This document shows positions 31,806-40,812 of a DNA stretch of 64,000 nucleotides, piece after piece. The notes beneath the pieces were generated by a model that was not told the origin of the DNA, made no database searches, and was given only the letters and a program-made list of their open reading frames with translations. Where the stretch lies: the NCBI RefSeq assembly GCF_007997005.1, contig NZ_VOSL01000054.1, positions 292,370 through 356,369 on the forward strand, read 5' to 3'. Made by a program: the position numbers and the translations under genes. This stretch comes from Lujinxingia vulgaris. GTDB lineage: Bacteria > Myxococcota_A > Bradymonadia > Bradymonadales > Bradymonadaceae. Each line of letters begins with the position of its first letter. Positions within the stretch are counted from its first letter, which is position 1.

Positions 31806-34526
31806 ATGTCGATGAAGCTGACGCCGATGCTGCAACAATATCTCGACGTCAAAGCCCGCTACCCCGACGCGATCCTGTTCTTCAGGCTGGGCGATTTTTA
31901 CGAGATGTTTTTCGAAGACGCCCAGGTCGTCTCCCGCGAGGTGGGCCTCACGCTGACCGCGCGCAGCAAGGGCGAGGACGCAGTGCCGATGGCGGGCATG
32001 CCGTATCACTCCTCGCAGACCTATATCACGCAGCTCATCGAGAAGGGCTTCTCGGTGGCGATCTGCGAGCAGATCCAGGACCCGAAAGACGCCGACGGCA
32101 TCGTCAAACGCGACGTGGTGCGCGTGGTCACCCCCGGGGTCCAGCACGACACCGAGAACCTCGATGCCCGCGCCCCCAATTACCTGGCGGCGGCCTATTT
32201 TCCCGACCAACCCACAGCCGACTCGGTGGTGGGCCTTGCCTACCTCGACGTGACCACCGGGGACTTTCGGGCCACCGAGCTCAAAGGGTTGAGCGAGCTG
32301 CTCTCGGAGCTCGATCGCGCCGAGGCCCGGGAGCTTCTGCTCAGCGAGGCGGGCCTCGCGCTCCTGGAGCCCCACGCCGAGCGCCTGGGCAAGGTCTTTC
32401 TGCGCCCCCGCGACCCGGAGTATTTTGAGCCCGACGGCCTGCGCGCCCGCCAGGGCGACGGGGTGCGCCTGGCCGACGACCTGAGCACCGACGGCTACTT
32501 CCTGAGCGCCGAGCAGGTCGAGGGCTTCTTTAAAAGCGCCCGCGACTTCGGCTTCATGACCCCGACGCTCATCGAGGGCGCCATCAGCGCGTTGCTCAAC
32601 TACCTGATCGACACCCAGCGCGGGGTGAGCTCGGTCATTCAGCGGCTGAGCCCTTACCGCGCGCAATCCTTTCTGGTGATCGACGAGTCCACCAAGGCCA
32701 ACCTCGAGCTGACCCAGACGCTGATGGGCGGCAAGCGCTCGGGAAGCCTCCTGAGCATCATCGACCGCACGATGACGGCGATGGGCGGCCGCCGGCTTCG
32801 CCACTGGCTGAACTACCCGCTGATCGACCCGGCGCGCATCACCGAGCGCCTCGACGCGGTCGAATACCTGGTCAAAAAACCCGCGCTGCGCGCCGACCTG
32901 CGCCAGGCCCTCGACGAGGTCTACGATATTGAGCGCCTCTGCGGCCGGGTGAGCGCCGGCACGGCTAACGCCCGCGACTTAAAGAGCCTGCAGGGCACGC
33001 TGGCGCTGATCCCGGGCATCAGCGCGCTCTTTCCCCCGGAGGCCCCCGCCCTGCTGCAGCGCCTGGCCGATGGCCTGGACCCCTGCGCCGACCTCTGCGC
33101 GCATATCGAACGCGCGCTGACCGACGAGCCCCCCACCCAGCTCACTGAGGGCGGCCTCTTTAAGATGGGCTACCACCCGGAGCTCGACGAGCTCCTCGAC
33201 CTCTCGCATAACGGCAAAGACTGGATGCTGCGCTTTGAGCGCGAGGAGCGCGAACGCACCGGCATCTCCAGCCTCAAGGTCAAGTTCAACAAGGTCTTTG
33301 GCTATTACATCGAGGTCACCCGCGCGAACCTCGACCTGGTGCCCGAGCGCTACATCCGCAAGCAGACCCTGGCCAACGCCGAGCGCTACTTCGTGCCCGA
33401 GCTCAAAGAGCAGGAGGAGCGCATCCTGGGTGCCGATGAGCGCCGCAAATCGCTCGAATACCAGCTCTTTGAAGCCCTGCGCCGGGAGGTCGGCGAACAC
33501 CTGGGCCGCCTCCTGCACAGCGCCGACGGGCTGGCCGACCTGGACGTGCTCGGTGGCCTGGCCGAGCTCGCGCAGCGCCGCGATTATGTGCGCCCCACCC
33601 TCGATGAGGGCACCCTGCTGCAGATCGAAGACGGCCGCCACCCGGTCGTCGAGACGACGCTCGCTGCTGGCGAGCGCTTTGTGCCCAACTCGGTCACCAT
33701 CGACAGCGCCGCGGGCCGCCTGCTGATCATCACCGGCCCCAACATGGCCGGCAAATCGACGATCATCCGTCAGGTGGCCCTGATCACGCTGCTCGCGCAG
33801 ATGGGCAGCTTCGTGCCCGCAAAAAGCGCGCGCATCGGCGTGGTCGACAAGCTCTTTAGCCGCGTCGGCGCCAGCGACAACCTGGCCCGCGGCCAGTCCA
33901 CCTTCATGGTCGAGATGACCGAGACGGCGCATATCCTCAACAACGCCACCGAGCGCTCGCTGATCATCCTCGACGAGATCGGCCGCGGCACCGCCACCTT
34001 CGATGGCCTCTCGATCGCCTGGGCGGTGGCCGAGCACCTGCATGACGTCATCGGCGCGCGCACCATGTTCGCCACCCACTACCACGAGCTCACCGAACTC
34101 ACCCGCACCCTCGACGGGGTGGTCAACTTAAGCGTCGCCGTCAAAGAGTGGCAGGAGGACATCATCTTCTTGCGCAAGCTCGTCGAGGGGCAGGCCAACC
34201 GCTCCTACGGCGTGCAGGTCGGCCGCCTGGCAGGGCTCCCCCCGGCAGTGGTCGAGCGCGCCACCCGCGTGCTCGAGAACCTCGAGGCAGGCCAGTTTGA
34301 CGAGATGGGGCTCCCCACCCCCGGGCGCACCCCGGGCGCCACCCCCGAGCCCACGCGCCGCCACAACCCCAACCAGCTCACGCTCTTCGCCGCCGCCGGC
34401 GCCGCCATGGCCCCCGAGGAGCGCGATGTGCTCGACCAGCTCGCCGAGCTCAACCCTGACGCGCTCACCCCGATCCAGGCGCTCAACACCCTGCACGCGC
34501 TCATCGCCCGCCTGCGCGACGCTTGA
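31806..34526 (+). CDS. mutS: DNA mismatch repair protein MutS
   Basis: 906 residues. The N-terminal mismatch-binding domain carries the GDFYEMF motif used to wedge into the mismatch. The clamp and lever regions follow. The ATPase domain has Walker A GPNMAGKST, the signature region DNLARGQSTFMVEMTE, Walker B LIILDEIGRGT and ATHYHEL. A Pro-rich linker (about 815-850) and a short helical dimer/tetramer-like end (LAELNPDALTPIQALNTLHAL) close the protein. It recognises mispairs and recruits MutL. The ATG at 31806 gives the canonical start just before the mismatch-binding domain. mutL is not in the window. Length and motifs are normal for MutS1. Confidence 0.97.
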   Translation: MSMKLTPMLQQYLDVKARYPDAILFFRLGDFYEMFFEDAQVVSREVGLTLTARSKGEDAVPMAGMPYHSSQTYITQLIEKGFSVAICEQIQDPKDADGIVKRDVVRVVTPGVQHDTENLDARAPNYLAAAYFPDQPTADSVVGLAYLDVTTGDFRATELKGLSELLSELDRAEARELLLSEAGLALLEPHAERLGKVFLRPRDPEYFEPDGLRARQGDGVRLADDLSTDGYFLSAEQVEGFFKSARDFGFMTPTLIEGAISALLNYLIDTQRGVSSVIQRLSPYRAQSFLVIDESTKANLELTQTLMGGKRSGSLLSIIDRTMTAMGGRRLRHWLNYPLIDPARITERLDAVEYLVKKPALRADLRQALDEVYDIERLCGRVSAGTANARDLKSLQGTLALIPGISALFPPEAPALLQRLADGLDPCADLCAHIERALTDEPPTQLTEGGLFKMGYHPELDELLDLSHNGKDWMLRFEREERERTGISSLKVKFNKVFGYYIEVTRANLDLVPERYIRKQTLANAERYFVPELKEQEERILGADERRKSLEYQLFEALRREVGEHLGRLLHSADGLADLDVLGGLAELAQRRDYVRPTLDEGTLLQIEDGRHPVVETTLAAGERFVPNSVTIDSAAGRLLIITGPNMAGKSTIIRQVALITLLAQMGSFVPAKSARIGVVDKLFSRVGASDNLARGQSTFMVEMTETAHILNNATERSLIILDEIGRGTATFDGLSIAWAVAEHLHDVIGARTMFATHYHELTELTRTLDGVVNLSVAVKEWQEDIIFLRKLVEGQANRSYGVQVGRLAGLPPAVVERATRVLENLEAGQFDEMGLPTPGRTPGATPEPTRRHNPNQLTLFAAAGAAMAPEERDVLDQLAELNPDALTPIQALNTLHALIARLRDA

Positions 34527-34546
34527 AGACGCGAGGCCTGAGGGCG

Positions 34547-34576
34547 TTGAACCTACGGCGCGCCGACTGCTAGAGT
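34547..34576 (+). promoter_or_regulatory. Putative promoter of the CBM9-like lipoprotein gene
   Basis: TTGAAC at 34547-34552, an 18-bp spacer and TAGAGT at 34571-34576 preceded by TGC. The start codon is ~45 bp downstream. Confidence 0.4.
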
Positions 34577-34621
34577 CGCCCCTACCTGACGATCTGACCC
34601 CGCTACGATGCCCCGGGCCCG

Positions 34622-36421
34622 ATGATGACCCCCTCGATCTTTCGCTCGTTGAACCTCCCCTGCGACCGCCGCGCCCTCCTGACCCTGGGTGCCGCGCTGG
34701 CGTTGGCCGCCTGCGGCTCCTCTCAAAAAGTCGCCGTCGACCCCTTCGCCATGGCCGAGTCCGAGCGCCAGAAGACCGACATCCTCGACGCCCCCACCAA
34801 CGCCCCTCGCCGAGCCGTGGAGCGCCCCGCTGAAGGCCCCGAGGAGCTCTACATGGTCCCGGAGGCCGACGCCCAACCCGGGCGCACCATCGACGCGCAG
34901 CCCGACGGCTGGGACTTAGGCGCGCTGCGCACCTTTGATGCGCGCCAGAACGTCGTCGAGGGCACCACCCGCTGGAGCGGCCCCGACGACGCCAGCTTCC
35001 GCGCGACCATCGACGCCGACGAGGGCTTCGTCTACGTCTGGATCGAGGTCCGCGACGATACGATCGTCGACTCCCACCCCCAGGATCTCCTCGACGGCGT
35101 CGTCATCTCGCTGCGCGACCCCCAGCTCGACACCCTCTTAAGCTCGCTCCCCGAGAGCATGCGCCGCGCGCTCGACATGCGCGCCGACGCCGCCATCGCC
35201 ATCAACGCCTTCGGCCAGCTGGCCAACTACCGCTCCTCCACCCCGCTTCCCGAGGGCGCAGCCCTCGCCAGCACGCGCCCCACCCAGGGGGGCTACGTGA
35301 TCGAGGCCGCCCTGGCGCTCGAAGCGCTCCCCTACATCACCACCATGCCGCTCAACGAGATCGCCTTTCGCATCGATCTCCTCGACACCGACGATCCGGC
35401 CGCCACGCGCCACGAGAAGCAGCTGAGCATGCTGCCGCAGACCCGCGACGACGCCCCCCGCTTTGCCATCTATGAAACCGGCGGGCTGCTCCCGCGGGTG
35501 GCCCCCACCCAGGGCCCGCCCCGCTTTGATGCGCTGGGGGCCTGGCGTCGCTCCGAGCAGGGCTGGAGCTTTCAGCCCTTTGAATACATCCCCCAGCACT
35601 GGAAGGTCCTCGAAGATCTACGTCAGGTCGCAGGCCAGGTCGTCGACAAAGAACCCCTGCCCGAGATCTGCACCGGCGCCGACCGTGAGATGTGGCTTGT
35701 CGAGGTCTACGAAGACCGCGGCCGCAACAACCGCGTCGCCCTGGTCCTCTGCGGCAGCGTACCGACCTCCGGCGGCTGCGCCGAGAGCGCCACCACCCAG
35801 CTCGTCTGGGCCAACCTGCGCCCCGAAGACGGCGAGATGTGGCGCATCACCCAGAGCTTCGAGATCTTCGAGCAGGACCTCAACCAATGCCCCTTTGAGC
35901 CCTCCGGTGACCGGCCCCTCTTCCGCGACTTCTCGCTCTTGCCGCTCAACGTCGTCGACGCCTCGCTCTGGGCTGTTGGCTGGCAGATGCGCCACGACCG
36001 CCCCCGCCAGCGCGACCACCGCGCCGGCATCGCCTTTGTCGACCCGCGCGCGCCCTCCCCCTACATCGGCGACGTGCAGCTGCGCCGCGAAGAGGCCACC
36101 GCCACCTCGCGCGTGGCGGCGTCGAGCCGCGTCTACCTGGCCAACCTCGACCAGGTCGAGGGCTACGACCTCTGCGAGATCGAAGAGATCGACACCCAGA
36201 GCTGCTCGGGCTTTCTCGAAGGCTGCGACACCGTCTCCCGCGGCTTCGAGCGCATCCCCCATGTCAAAAACTGGCAGCCTCAGAACCACCGCTTCGAGCG
36301 CTATCTCTTGAGCAACCACCCGCAATGCCGCGCCTCCACCGGCTTCGACAGCATCGACGGCTTCAAGATCCTGCAGGTCGGCAACCGCCTGGGGCTCATC
36401 CCCACGCCAAAATCCCCCTGA
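34622..36421 (+). CDS. Lipoprotein with CBM9-like sugar-binding domain
   Basis: 599 residues. The signal LLTLGAALALAAC has a lipobox near residue 31. A CBM9/DOMON-like beta-sandwich lies at about 95-270: DGWDLGALRTFDARQ, then ATIDADEGFVYVWIEVRDDTIVD, the usual strand pattern of this fold. The C-terminal ~300 residues, with scattered Cys (CTGADREM, LCGSVPTSGGC, DLCEIEEIDTQSC), are unrecognised. CBM9-like domains bind sugars or haem in other proteins; the ligand here is unknown. It begins 95 bp after mutS with its own likely promoter, so it is probably not part of a repair operon. Confidence 0.72.
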   Translation: MMTPSIFRSLNLPCDRRALLTLGAALALAACGSSQKVAVDPFAMAESERQKTDILDAPTNAPRRAVERPAEGPEELYMVPEADAQPGRTIDAQPDGWDLGALRTFDARQNVVEGTTRWSGPDDASFRATIDADEGFVYVWIEVRDDTIVDSHPQDLLDGVVISLRDPQLDTLLSSLPESMRRALDMRADAAIAINAFGQLANYRSSTPLPEGAALASTRPTQGGYVIEAALALEALPYITTMPLNEIAFRIDLLDTDDPAATRHEKQLSMLPQTRDDAPRFAIYETGGLLPRVAPTQGPPRFDALGAWRRSEQGWSFQPFEYIPQHWKVLEDLRQVAGQVVDKEPLPEICTGADREMWLVEVYEDRGRNNRVALVLCGSVPTSGGCAESATTQLVWANLRPEDGEMWRITQSFEIFEQDLNQCPFEPSGDRPLFRDFSLLPLNVVDASLWAVGWQMRHDRPRQRDHRAGIAFVDPRAPSPYIGDVQLRREEATATSRVAASSRVYLANLDQVEGYDLCEIEEIDTQSCSGFLEGCDTVSRGFERIPHVKNWQPQNHRFERYLLSNHPQCRASTGFDSIDGFKILQVGNRLGLIPTPKSP

Positions 36422-36452
36422 ATTTCAAACACTTAGCCCTATTACCCGAAAA

Positions 36453-36477
36453 GGCGTCAGGGCATACCCCGGACGCC
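36453..36477 (-). terminator. Terminator of the kinase/carbonic anhydrase operon
   Basis: GGCGTC (36453-36458) pairs with GACGCC (36472-36477), with an inner GGG/CCC pairing. On the minus strand it is followed by TTTT, 30 bases after the carbonic anhydrase stop. Confidence 0.65.
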
Positions 36478-36506
36478 GTGAGGCAAGGGTGACCGTCAAC
36501 GTTGGC

Positions 36507-37064
36507 TCAGGGCGTGATAGTACCGATGCCACCCATCTGAGTGGTGGGGCCCCCGTGGCGCCTGGCCATCTGCACGTAGTGGGCCGCCGAGCGTAGAAGA
36601 TCGGCGCGCTCCGCCGGGCTCAATGCGCGCACCACCTTGCCCGGCGCACCCATGACCATGGAGCCTGCGGGCACGTGCGTTCCCGGGGTCACCAGCGCCC
36701 CGGCGGCGATGATGCACTCGTCTTCGATCACCGCCCCGTCGAGCACAATCGCGCCCATCCCCACCAGCACACGGTTGCCGATGGTGCAGCCATGCACGAT
36801 CGCGCGGTGCCCCACCGTCACGTCATCGCCGATGACGGTGGGGAACTGCCCGCTGGTCACATGCACCATCGAGAGATCCTGAATGTTGGTGCGCTCCCCG
36901 ATCGTGATCGGGCAGACGTCTCCGCGCACCACCGCGTTGTACCAGACGCTGGACTCCGCCCCCACTTGCACCTCCCCGATGACTTTGGCCCCGGCTGCCA
37001 CAAATACCCCGGAGTCCAGCCGCGGAAAGGTCCCCTCAAAGTCCAGCAGTCTGGGTGCAGTCAT
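36507..37064 (-). CDS. Gamma-class carbonic anhydrase-like hexapeptide protein
   Basis: 185 residues forming a left-handed beta-helix (repeats such as VIGEVQVGAESSVWYN, ITIGERTNIQD, VIGDDVTVGHRAIVHGC). The three zinc-ligand His residues are at 68, 86 and 91 (MVHVTSG, VGHRAIVHG), the spacing seen in gamma carbonic anhydrases. Trimers interconvert CO2 and bicarbonate, although many bacterial members show low or untested activity. The ATG at 37064 overlaps the TGA of the upstream kinase gene as TGATG, so translation is coupled. The association with a kinase is unusual and may mean regulation or only co-transcription. Confidence 0.92.
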   Translation of the reverse strand: MTAPRLLDFEGTFPRLDSGVFVAAGAKVIGEVQVGAESSVWYNAVVRGDVCPITIGERTNIQDLSMVHVTSGQFPTVIGDDVTVGHRAIVHGCTIGNRVLVGMGAIVLDGAVIEDECIIAAGALVTPGTHVPAGSMVMGAPGKVVRALSPAERADLLRSAAHYVQMARRHGGPTTQMGGIGTITP

Positions 37065-38737
37065 CAGTCCTCCTCAAAGAGCGCGCCGTATTTATCGAGC
37101 TTGCCGAGCACATCGTCATCGCCCTCGGCGGCAACCTCCTCCACCTCGGAGTCGGCCTCATCCTCGGGGATCTCAAACTCCTCCGACACGCTGGAATCTT
37201 CCTCACCCACGCTCGAAGAGTCCTCCGAGAGCCCCACGACCTCCTCGTCGATCGCGTCGCTGATCGCCTCGCTCAGCCCACCGCCCATCGACATGGCTGC
37301 GGGCGCTTCGACCGCAGGCTGCGCGGCCACGCCCTCAATGCCGACTTCGCCGTGGGTGAGCGGATCGCGCAAAAAGAGCACCCCGCTGCGCTTGTCGAGA
37401 ATCGACATCACATCTTCCGCCGCATAGAGATCGGCGATGATCTGATCGACACGCTCGTAGCGGTCTTCTTCGCGGTCCATCGACATATGATCGAAAATAT
37501 CGTCGAGCGCGCGCGGGATGTCCGGGAAAAAGCTCGAAGGCATCGGAGAGCGGCGCCCGGGCACTTTGCCGGTGAGCATCTCGTAGAACATGATGCCCAG
37601 CGAGTAGATGTCGCTGCGCACCGTCGCCAGGTTCGGGTCCTGGAACTGCTCCGGGCTCATGTACGCCACGGTGCCCACGCCCACATAAACCTGGTTGCCA
37701 CGGCCGCCCTCGCGCTCCACAACCCGGCTGATGCCGAAGTCGGTCAGAAGCGCGTTGCCGCTGTGGTCGAGCACCACGTTTTCGGGCTTAAGCGAGCCGT
37801 GCACCACCCCCTGGTCGTGGGCGGCGTTGAGCGCGTGCAGAATCTGGAAAAAATACTTGAGCGCCACGGCCAGCGGCGGGCGCTCATCGACCTCAATGAG
37901 TCGACGCAGGTTGCCGCCCGGGGCGAGCTGCATGACCACGAAGGGGTACTCCCCGTCGGTGACCACATCGACGATCTGCACGATATTGGGGTGCATCAAC
38001 GACGCCTGCGTCTGCACGATCTTCTCAAAGCGCCGCAGGATGTCGCCGCGCTGCACGCCGGCAAACACATTGAAGATCTCGCGGACCTCCTTAATCGCCA
38101 CCTGCCGCTTCAGGCGCGTCTGCTCGCCGCGATAGACCGTGCCAATACCGCCACTACCCAGCTCTTCGTGTCGCTCGTAGGCCTGACTCACTGATCCTCC
38201 ACCGTATTCGCTGGTCGTCGTGCTCATGTTGGGCTCGCTGGCGGACGGGGCCGCCTCAAAGGTGCTCTCGGGTTGGGGCTCAAACACAGGCGCCGGCGCT
38301 TCGGCTGCCGGCTCGTCGGCAGGCGCCGAAAACGCCTCATCGACCTCGTTGAAGACATCGGCAAAGACGTCGGCCACCTCATCATCAGCACCGAGCGTAT
38401 CGCGCGCGGGGCTCTCGTCGGCGACCTCGTCCTCCTCGATATGCTCGGCAAAAGCCTGCGCGGCCTGCTCGCGCATCGTCGAAGGCGCATCCAGCGCGGC
38501 GTCCCCGTCGGGCGTCACCCGCAGCTGGTCGCTGATGCGGTCGTAGGTCATTCGCCCGCTCTGCTCCAGGAAACGGACATAGCTCAGAAGATGCAGGCTC
38601 AGGCTGCGCCCGACCTCCCCGGAGATCGCGTCGTAGCTCGCGCTCCCGCTCAAGGCGACCTGCTCGGCGACGGTCCCCATGACGAGCACCAGATCGTCGA
38701 GGATATCGCTCAGCGTTAGCGTCTTATCACCGCTCAT
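37064..38737 (-). CDS. Ser/Thr protein kinase-like protein with altered catalytic loop (probable pseudokinase)
   Basis: 557 residues. A ~75-residue N-terminal helical domain and an acidic/Pro-rich linker (to ~175) precede a Hanks-type kinase domain at about 185-440. Present are the Gly loop GSGGIGTVYRGE, the ATP lysine in VAIKEV (~216), DFG (TDFGISR, ~333) and the APE-like MSPEQ. The catalytic loop reads HGSLKPEN (residues 313-320) instead of HRDLKPEN, so both Arg and the catalytic Asp are replaced (Gly, Ser). The C-terminal ~100 residues are Asp/Glu/Ser-rich with no membrane helix. It may bind ATP but phosphorylate poorly. The ATG at 38737 has GGGAG upstream. Confidence 0.88.
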   Translation of the reverse strand: MSGDKTLTLSDILDDLVLVMGTVAEQVALSGSASYDAISGEVGRSLSLHLLSYVRFLEQSGRMTYDRISDQLRVTPDGDAALDAPSTMREQAAQAFAEHIEEDEVADESPARDTLGADDEVADVFADVFNEVDEAFSAPADEPAAEAPAPVFEPQPESTFEAAPSASEPNMSTTTSEYGGGSVSQAYERHEELGSGGIGTVYRGEQTRLKRQVAIKEVREIFNVFAGVQRGDILRRFEKIVQTQASLMHPNIVQIVDVVTDGEYPFVVMQLAPGGNLRRLIEVDERPPLAVALKYFFQILHALNAAHDQGVVHGSLKPENVVLDHSGNALLTDFGISRVVEREGGRGNQVYVGVGTVAYMSPEQFQDPNLATVRSDIYSLGIMFYEMLTGKVPGRRSPMPSSFFPDIPRALDDIFDHMSMDREEDRYERVDQIIADLYAAEDVMSILDKRSGVLFLRDPLTHGEVGIEGVAAQPAVEAPAAMSMGGGLSEAISDAIDEEVVGLSEDSSSVGEEDSSVSEEFEIPEDEADSEVEEVAAEGDDDVLGKLDKYGALFEED

Positions 38738-38904
38738 AGTGCTCCCGAAGTTCGGGCGCCGCTCTCGCGCGCCACAGTATCTGCCGCGCCTGAGTGCCAT
38801 CGCCTCGACGCCGCATGCTGGTAGGCCAATCGCGGGGAGCTTAACGCAGCCCGAAGAAGGCGCGCAAGGTGGAGGTTAGGGCATGAGTGCGGGGAGCCCG
38901 GAGC

Positions 38905-40044
38905 TCAACGCCGAAGGCGCATCCGCCGGGCACGCCGCGCGTCGACCACCTCCCAGATCGCTGCCCCCTCCAGAAGATGCGCCGCCAGCACCTGCCCCAT
39001 CGCCGGCGCCCAGGTCAGCCCTTTGGAGCCAAAACCGGCCATCACAAAAAGCGCGCTCTCGCCGGCCACCGGCCCCACAAGCGGGCGATGATCGCTGCCG
39101 TAGATGCCGCGCACGCCGCGCCAGATCTGCAGCGCGCGCCCGGGGTCGGCGCCGCCCAGCGCCGCGTTCATCTTCTCGCGAAGCTCCGCATCGGCCTCAT
39201 CGTCTTCGCGCTCCTGCCAGCCTTCGCGCTTCAGGTACGTGGAGCCCACGCCCACTCGCCCATCGGGGCGCTCAAAGATGTTGGCGGCGCTGTTGATCAT
39301 CACGTTGAGATCTTCCAGCGGACCGACCGCCTCCCACACCCCCACCTCCCCGGGCCGCTCCCGAAGATCGGCCTCACCAAGCAGCGTGCCCAGCGCCGCA
39401 CCGGTGGCCAGCACCACCCGGGCAGCCCGCAGCGCCGGCGCTCCGCCTGCAAGGCCGATGGCCCAGCCCTCCTCACCTCCCCGAAGATCCGCAACCTCCC
39501 CCTGCACCACCCGCACGCCCCGCGACTGCGCGCGCTTTAAGAGCGCCCCGCACAGCCCGGGCAAATCCACCGCCGCGGCCGGCTCATACACAAGCGCCGG
39601 ACCGCCCTGCCAGCCCGGCAAAAGCCGACGGCTCGCTTCCCCCTCAACTCGCCAGCTCTCTACGATCTCGGGATAACGCGCGCGCCCCTCCTCCCAGCTC
39701 GCTTCGAGCTTTGTGCTGAGCTTATCTCCCTCCAGCAGGCGCATCATCGGCGCCGACCGCCACAGCGGCTCATGCTCGCGCTCACACCAGCGCTTGAGCG
39801 TCTCCCAGCTTTTCAGAAACGCCTGCCAGTGCGCCTTACCCGGCCCCATCGTGCGCCCGGCAAAGGGGTGCAACACCGTGGCCGGCGCGTGGGATCCCCG
39901 ATGCGGATCACCGCCATCGATCAGCAGCAGATCTTCGGGTGACACACCCCGCGCCAGGAGCGCGTCGATGAGCGAGAGGCCGGCGAGCCCGCCGCCTACG
40001 ACCGCGATCGCGGCTTCAGGTCCGTGTCGCTCCGCCTCACTCAC
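38905..40044 (-). CDS. mnmC: MnmC-type FAD-dependent oxidoreductase (C-terminal MnmC domain as separate gene)
   Basis: 379 residues. The N-terminal dinucleotide fold is AIAVVGGGLAGLSLIDALLARG; HPFAGRT and a FAD-closing C-terminal motif GFGSKGLTWAPAMGQ are typical of the DAO superfamily and of the MnmC oxidase domain. That domain removes the carboxymethyl group from cmnm5s2U34 in tRNA to give nm5s2U34. The neighbouring MnmD supplies the methyl transfer, which supports the assignment. The start is a GTG at 40044 overlapping the mnmD stop as GTGA. In E. coli both activities are one polypeptide; here they are split. Confidence 0.82.
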   Translation of the reverse strand: MSEAERHGPEAAIAVVGGGLAGLSLIDALLARGVSPEDLLLIDGGDPHRGSHAPATVLHPFAGRTMGPGKAHWQAFLKSWETLKRWCEREHEPLWRSAPMMRLLEGDKLSTKLEASWEEGRARYPEIVESWRVEGEASRRLLPGWQGGPALVYEPAAAVDLPGLCGALLKRAQSRGVRVVQGEVADLRGGEEGWAIGLAGGAPALRAARVVLATGAALGTLLGEADLRERPGEVGVWEAVGPLEDLNVMINSAANIFERPDGRVGVGSTYLKREGWQEREDDEADAELREKMNAALGGADPGRALQIWRGVRGIYGSDHRPLVGPVAGESALFVMAGFGSKGLTWAPAMGQVLAAHLLEGAAIWEVVDARRARRMRLRR

Positions 40045-40790
40045 CCCTGCCCCCAGCGTTTTGAGCCCGGCAGCTCCAGCGGCTCGTCGGAGCGCGTCGC
40101 CACGGTCATCTCCCGCTTTCGCCCCGGCCCCTTCGCCCGCCACACCATCCAGCCGGCCTCCTCCATCGCCTTACGCACCGCCGTGGCCGCCGAATACGTC
40201 GCGAGCCGGCCGTGCGGCGCCGCGCTCGCCAGCGACCACGCAAAACTCGCCATGGTCCATGCCTCCGGGTTCACCTCTTTGGCAAAAGGGTCATGGTAGA
40301 CCGCGTCGACCCGCTCTTCCTCCCCGAGCCGAACCTCCTCCCAGGCCATCGCGTGCAGCACCACCTCGATGCACCCATCGTCAGACATGACCCGCACCGC
40401 TTCGCCAGCACGTCCCTGCGCCGCTGCCGCTGCCGCCCTGGCGAGCTCCCCGCCCTCCCCCTCATGAAACGTGAGCGCCTCGGGCCCCACCGGCCGCCAG
40501 TCCACCGTGTGATACACAAGGCGCGTGGCCGCCTCGCTCTCGCGAAACGCCCGCACCGTCTCCACAAGGTTCACCGCGGCGCCAAAGCCCAGCTCCAGCA
40601 CCCGCCAGGTACCCGCGCGGCCGACAAGACCGCTCCCCTCCACAAAGACATGCCGCGACTCCTGCACCGCCCCGTGGCGCGAGCGGTAATGCACCCCGCG
40701 CGCCACATCCACCAGGGTCATTGAGCCATCGGAGGTCTCAAAGACCTCCACTTCGGGGGCCACACCCCCACCATAACCCTTTGATTTCAT
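40041..40790 (-). CDS. mnmD: tRNA (5-methylaminomethyl-2-thiouridine) methyltransferase MnmD
   Basis: 249 residues with a SAM-dependent methyltransferase fold: ETSDGSMTLVDVARGVHYRSRHGAVQES at the N-terminus (read as SDGSMTL and HYRSRHGA), the SAM loop LELGFGAAVNL, and YHDPFAKEVNPEAWT, the family's DxFxPxxNPE-type motif. MnmD methylates nm5s2U34 to mnm5s2U34, completing the wobble-uridine modification in Lys, Glu and Gln tRNAs. The ATG at 40790 lies 22 bp after the uvrA stop, so it is probably co-transcribed with uvrA, though its Shine-Dalgarno is weak. It is followed by the overlapping FAD enzyme. Confidence 0.88.
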   Translation of the reverse strand: MKSKGYGGGVAPEVEVFETSDGSMTLVDVARGVHYRSRHGAVQESRHVFVEGSGLVGRAGTWRVLELGFGAAVNLVETVRAFRESEAATRLVYHTVDWRPVGPEALTFHEGEGGELARAAAAAAQGRAGEAVRVMSDDGCIEVVLHAMAWEEVRLGEEERVDAVYHDPFAKEVNPEAWTMASFAWSLASAAPHGRLATYSAATAVRKAMEEAGWMVWRAKGPGRKREMTVATRSDEPLELPGSKRWGQG

Positions 40791-40812
40791 TGGACTACCC
40801 GAATCAAAAAGA

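Noticed and set aside
31079..31852. 257-codon minus-strand frame across the mutS upstream region with an internal repeat (VVVGRWGARC)
   Set aside because: The peptide repeat only reflects the DNA direct repeats. The frame overlaps a terminator and the ends of two genes and has no Shine-Dalgarno or recognisable domain.
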